A DNA stretch of 6,710 nt from Methanothermococcus okinawensis (GTDB lineage: Archaea > AGJL01 > Methanococci > Methanococcales > Methanococcaceae): positions 1-6,710 of the forward strand of contig DQVW01000034.1 of assembly GCA_015661555.1 (NCBI GenBank). Reading direction: 5' to 3'. Positions within the stretch are counted from its first letter, which is position 1. Each line of letters starts with the position of its first letter. This document shows, in pieces, positions 5,384 to 6,710 of the stretch. The notes under the pieces were generated by a model. The model saw only the letters and a list, made by a program, of their open reading frames with translations, was not told the DNA's origin and did not search any database. A program made the position numbers and the translations under genes.

Positions 5384-6461
5384 GGAATTTAAACACTTCG
5401 AGGACTATGTAGATTTCCTGGAGTCCAGGGATCCTGGAGCTGTTATCAACGCTATGAGGTTAGTTGGTGAAAGGGAGGAGAAGAAGTATATTACCTACTC
5501 CAAGAACGTGTTTATCCCCCTTTGTAACTGGTGTAGAAACCTCTGTGGATACTGCACCTTTAGAAGGGAAGATTATAGACTTATGAAGGAGAGGGAGGTT
5601 AAGGAGATACTTCTAAAGGGGGATAGATACGGGTGTAAAGAGGCACTCTTTACCTTTGGGGAAAGGGTGGATGAGAATCCAAAGGTAAGGGAGGAGTTAA
5701 AGAAGATGGGCTACGAGGGTATCCTGGAGTACCTCTATCACCTGGAGGACTGGTGTCTCAACAACACAAATCTACTACCCCATACAAACTGTGGCCTCTT
5801 GGAGTACCAGGAGTTAAAGATGTTGAAGGAGGTTAACGCCTCCATGGGCATCATGTTGGAGAACTCCAGTGAGAGGTTAATGGAAACTGTGGCCCACAGG
5901 AACAGCCCAGGTAAGGATCCTAAAAAACGCCTGGAGATGATAGAGAATGCAGGTAAGTTGAAGATACCCTTTACAACAGGTATACTGGTAGGTATAGGGG
6001 AGAGTAGTGAGGAGATTGTCAAATCCCTTATGGATATTAGAAAGTTGTCAGAGGAGTATGGGCATATACAGGAGGTGATAATTCAGAACTTTAGATCCAA
6101 GAGGGGCATCCCCATGGAGAACTTCAAGGAGCCCTCCCCTCTCAGGATGTTAAAGGTGATACTGGTAGCCAAGATGATACTACCTCCCGAGGTATCTATC
6201 CAGGTGCCACCTAATTTAAACAGGGAGACTGGGCAGTTGTTCCTACTTGCAGGTGTTGATGACTGGGGAGGGATATCCCCCATTACAAAGGACTATGTAA
6301 ATCCAGAGGCCCCCTGGCCTGAGATTGAAACCTTGAGGGAGTATACAGAGGAGGCAGGGTATAGGCTAAAGGAGAGGTTACCTGTATACGAGAGATACAT
6401 AAGTAGTGAGTGGTTAAGTGAGAGAATTTTGAAGAAGATCTACAGTCTTTATAGAGAATAA
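5373..6461 (+). CDS. cofG: 7,8-didemethyl-8-hydroxy-5-deazariboflavin synthase subunit CofG (radical SAM)
   Basis: CofG is one of the two radical SAM enzymes (with CofH) that make F0, the deazaflavin chromophore of coenzyme F420, the main hydride carrier of methanogens. CofH forms an adduct from tyrosine and a ribityl-uracil precursor, and CofG closes the ring system. The 362-residue length is typical. The radical SAM cluster motif is C54-x3-C58-x2-C61 within ITYSKNVFIPLCNW... (40-61). Other landmarks are FTFGE (93-97) for SAM binding, HTNCGLL (137-143), the strand GILVGIGES (203-211), IIQNFRSK (236-243) and GVDDWGGISP (294-303), the last two characteristic of CofG. An extra cysteine (C51) sits just ahead of the cluster motif. 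The first 11 bases overlap the end of pyrD in another frame, and GGGGAAGG shortly upstream may serve as the ribosome binding site. cofH is not in the window. Confidence 0.96.
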   Translation: MSSREFKHFEDYVDFLESRDPGAVINAMRLVGEREEKKYITYSKNVFIPLCNWCRNLCGYCTFRREDYRLMKEREVKEILLKGDRYGCKEALFTFGERVDENPKVREELKKMGYEGILEYLYHLEDWCLNNTNLLPHTNCGLLEYQELKMLKEVNASMGIMLENSSERLMETVAHRNSPGKDPKKRLEMIENAGKLKIPFTTGILVGIGESSEEIVKSLMDIRKLSEEYGHIQEVIIQNFRSKRGIPMENFKEPSPLRMLKVILVAKMILPPEVSIQVPPNLNRETGQLFLLAGVDDWGGISPITKDYVNPEAPWPEIETLREYTEEAGYRLKERLPVYERYISSEWLSERILKKIYSLYRE

Positions 6462-6466
6462 TTTTT
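6462..6466 (+). terminator. Possible short oligo-T terminator after cofG
   Basis: Five consecutive T lie just after the cofG stop codon. Archaeal termination often uses oligo-T without a hairpin, but one short run is weak evidence, and only 20 bases separate cofG from the next gene, so read-through into pgi is likely. Confidence 0.15.
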
Positions 6467-6471
6467 ATAGT

Positions 6472-6477
6472 GGTGAT
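6472..6477 (+). promoter_or_regulatory. Ribosome binding site of pgi (GGTGAT)
   Basis: GGTGAT lies 4 bases before ATG 6482. An in-frame GTG at 6473 is part of this signal and is therefore unlikely to be the start. Confidence 0.65.
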
Positions 6478-6481
6478 TATC

Positions 6482-6710
6482 ATGGGGGACTATTTTAAGT
6501 ACAGTAATGTTATGAGGGAGAAACTAGGTAGTGAAGGTCTATCTCTGGAGGATATAGAGGGTATGAGGGATATTGCAGATATGGCCTACAGGAGAACTAT
6601 GGAGAAGTACGAGAAAGGGGAGTTAGGTTTTATGGAAGTTATATACGAGGATATTGAACAGTACTCTCTAGATGACAGGGATTTTAAGTATATCCTCGTT
6701 GTGGGAATGG
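6482..6710 (+). CDS. pgi: Glucose-6-phosphate isomerase, N-terminal part (3' end outside window)
   Basis: The frame opens at ATG 6482 and stays open to the window edge, giving 76 residues. The N-terminal part is acidic and helical (SLEDIEGMRDIADMAYRRTMEKYEKG, from residue 21, shown here only as its spread of charged helices). It leads to GFMEVIYEDI (49-58) and a buried strand YILVVGM (70-76) with the next base starting a Gly codon. This resembles the beginning of the phosphoglucose isomerase family in Methanococcales, where the strand continues as VVGMGGS, the sugar-phosphate loop of a SIS-type domain. The enzyme interconverts glucose 6-phosphate and fructose 6-phosphate in gluconeogenesis and glycogen metabolism. 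Because only the lead-in is visible, another SIS-domain protein remains possible. It is 20 bases downstream of cofG on the same strand. Confidence 0.72.
   Translation, partial: MGDYFKYSNVMREKLGSEGLSLEDIEGMRDIADMAYRRTMEKYEKGELGFMEVIYEDIEQYSLDDRDFKYILVVGM

Noticed and set aside
1..6710. Search for CRISPR repeats, insertion sequence ends, tRNA or other structured RNA genes
   Set aside because: No spaced direct repeats, transposase-like product, long terminal inverted repeats or tRNA-like folds were found, and nearly every base is coding.

Overview
The window looks like chromosomal DNA of a hydrogenotrophic, probably thermophilic methanogen of the order Methanococcales. It carries CO dehydrogenase/acetyl-CoA synthase genes of the archaeal (Cdh) type, a cofactor F420 biosynthesis gene (cofG), a split archaeal GMP synthase glutaminase subunit and the archaeal RNase P protein Rnp2. 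Arginine is encoded almost only by AGA/AGG, isoleucine often by ATA, and ribosome binding sites are of the GGTGA type. GC content, judged from a few hand-counted lines, is roughly 37-57% and perhaps mid-40s overall, which is high for this order. Genes are packed with gaps of 2-20 bases, short overlaps and a single real intergenic region of 74 bases.

Left block (1-3159, + strand): the 3' part of cdhA (CODH/ACS alpha subunit), cdhB (epsilon subunit), a four-cluster CooF/HycB-like ferredoxin and an iron-sulfur flavoprotein of the Isf family. They follow one another with 4-11 bases between stop and chosen start, so they look like one operon built around CO dehydrogenase electron transfer. CODH electrons could pass through the ferredoxin to the flavoprotein; this pathway is inferred from gene order and cofactor motifs.

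Middle (3140-3424, - strand): a small PRC-barrel protein gene that converges on, and overlaps by 20 bases, the end of the flavoprotein gene. Its promoter lies in the AT-rich divergent region 3425-3498, which also serves the right block and contains TATA-like boxes and small inverted repeats.

Right block (3499-6710, + strand): guaAA (GMP synthase glutaminase), rnp2 (RNase P protein, Pop5 family), pyrD (dihydroorotate dehydrogenase), cofG (F420 chromophore synthesis, radical SAM) and the 5' end of pgi (glucose-6-phosphate isomerase). This is a tightly spaced housekeeping operon mixing nucleotide synthesis, tRNA processing and coenzyme synthesis.

No mobile element, CRISPR array, tRNA or rRNA was seen. 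The most notable feature is the linkage of an Isf-family flavoprotein and a CooF-like ferredoxin to cdhAB. I see no clear evidence of a wholly new system.
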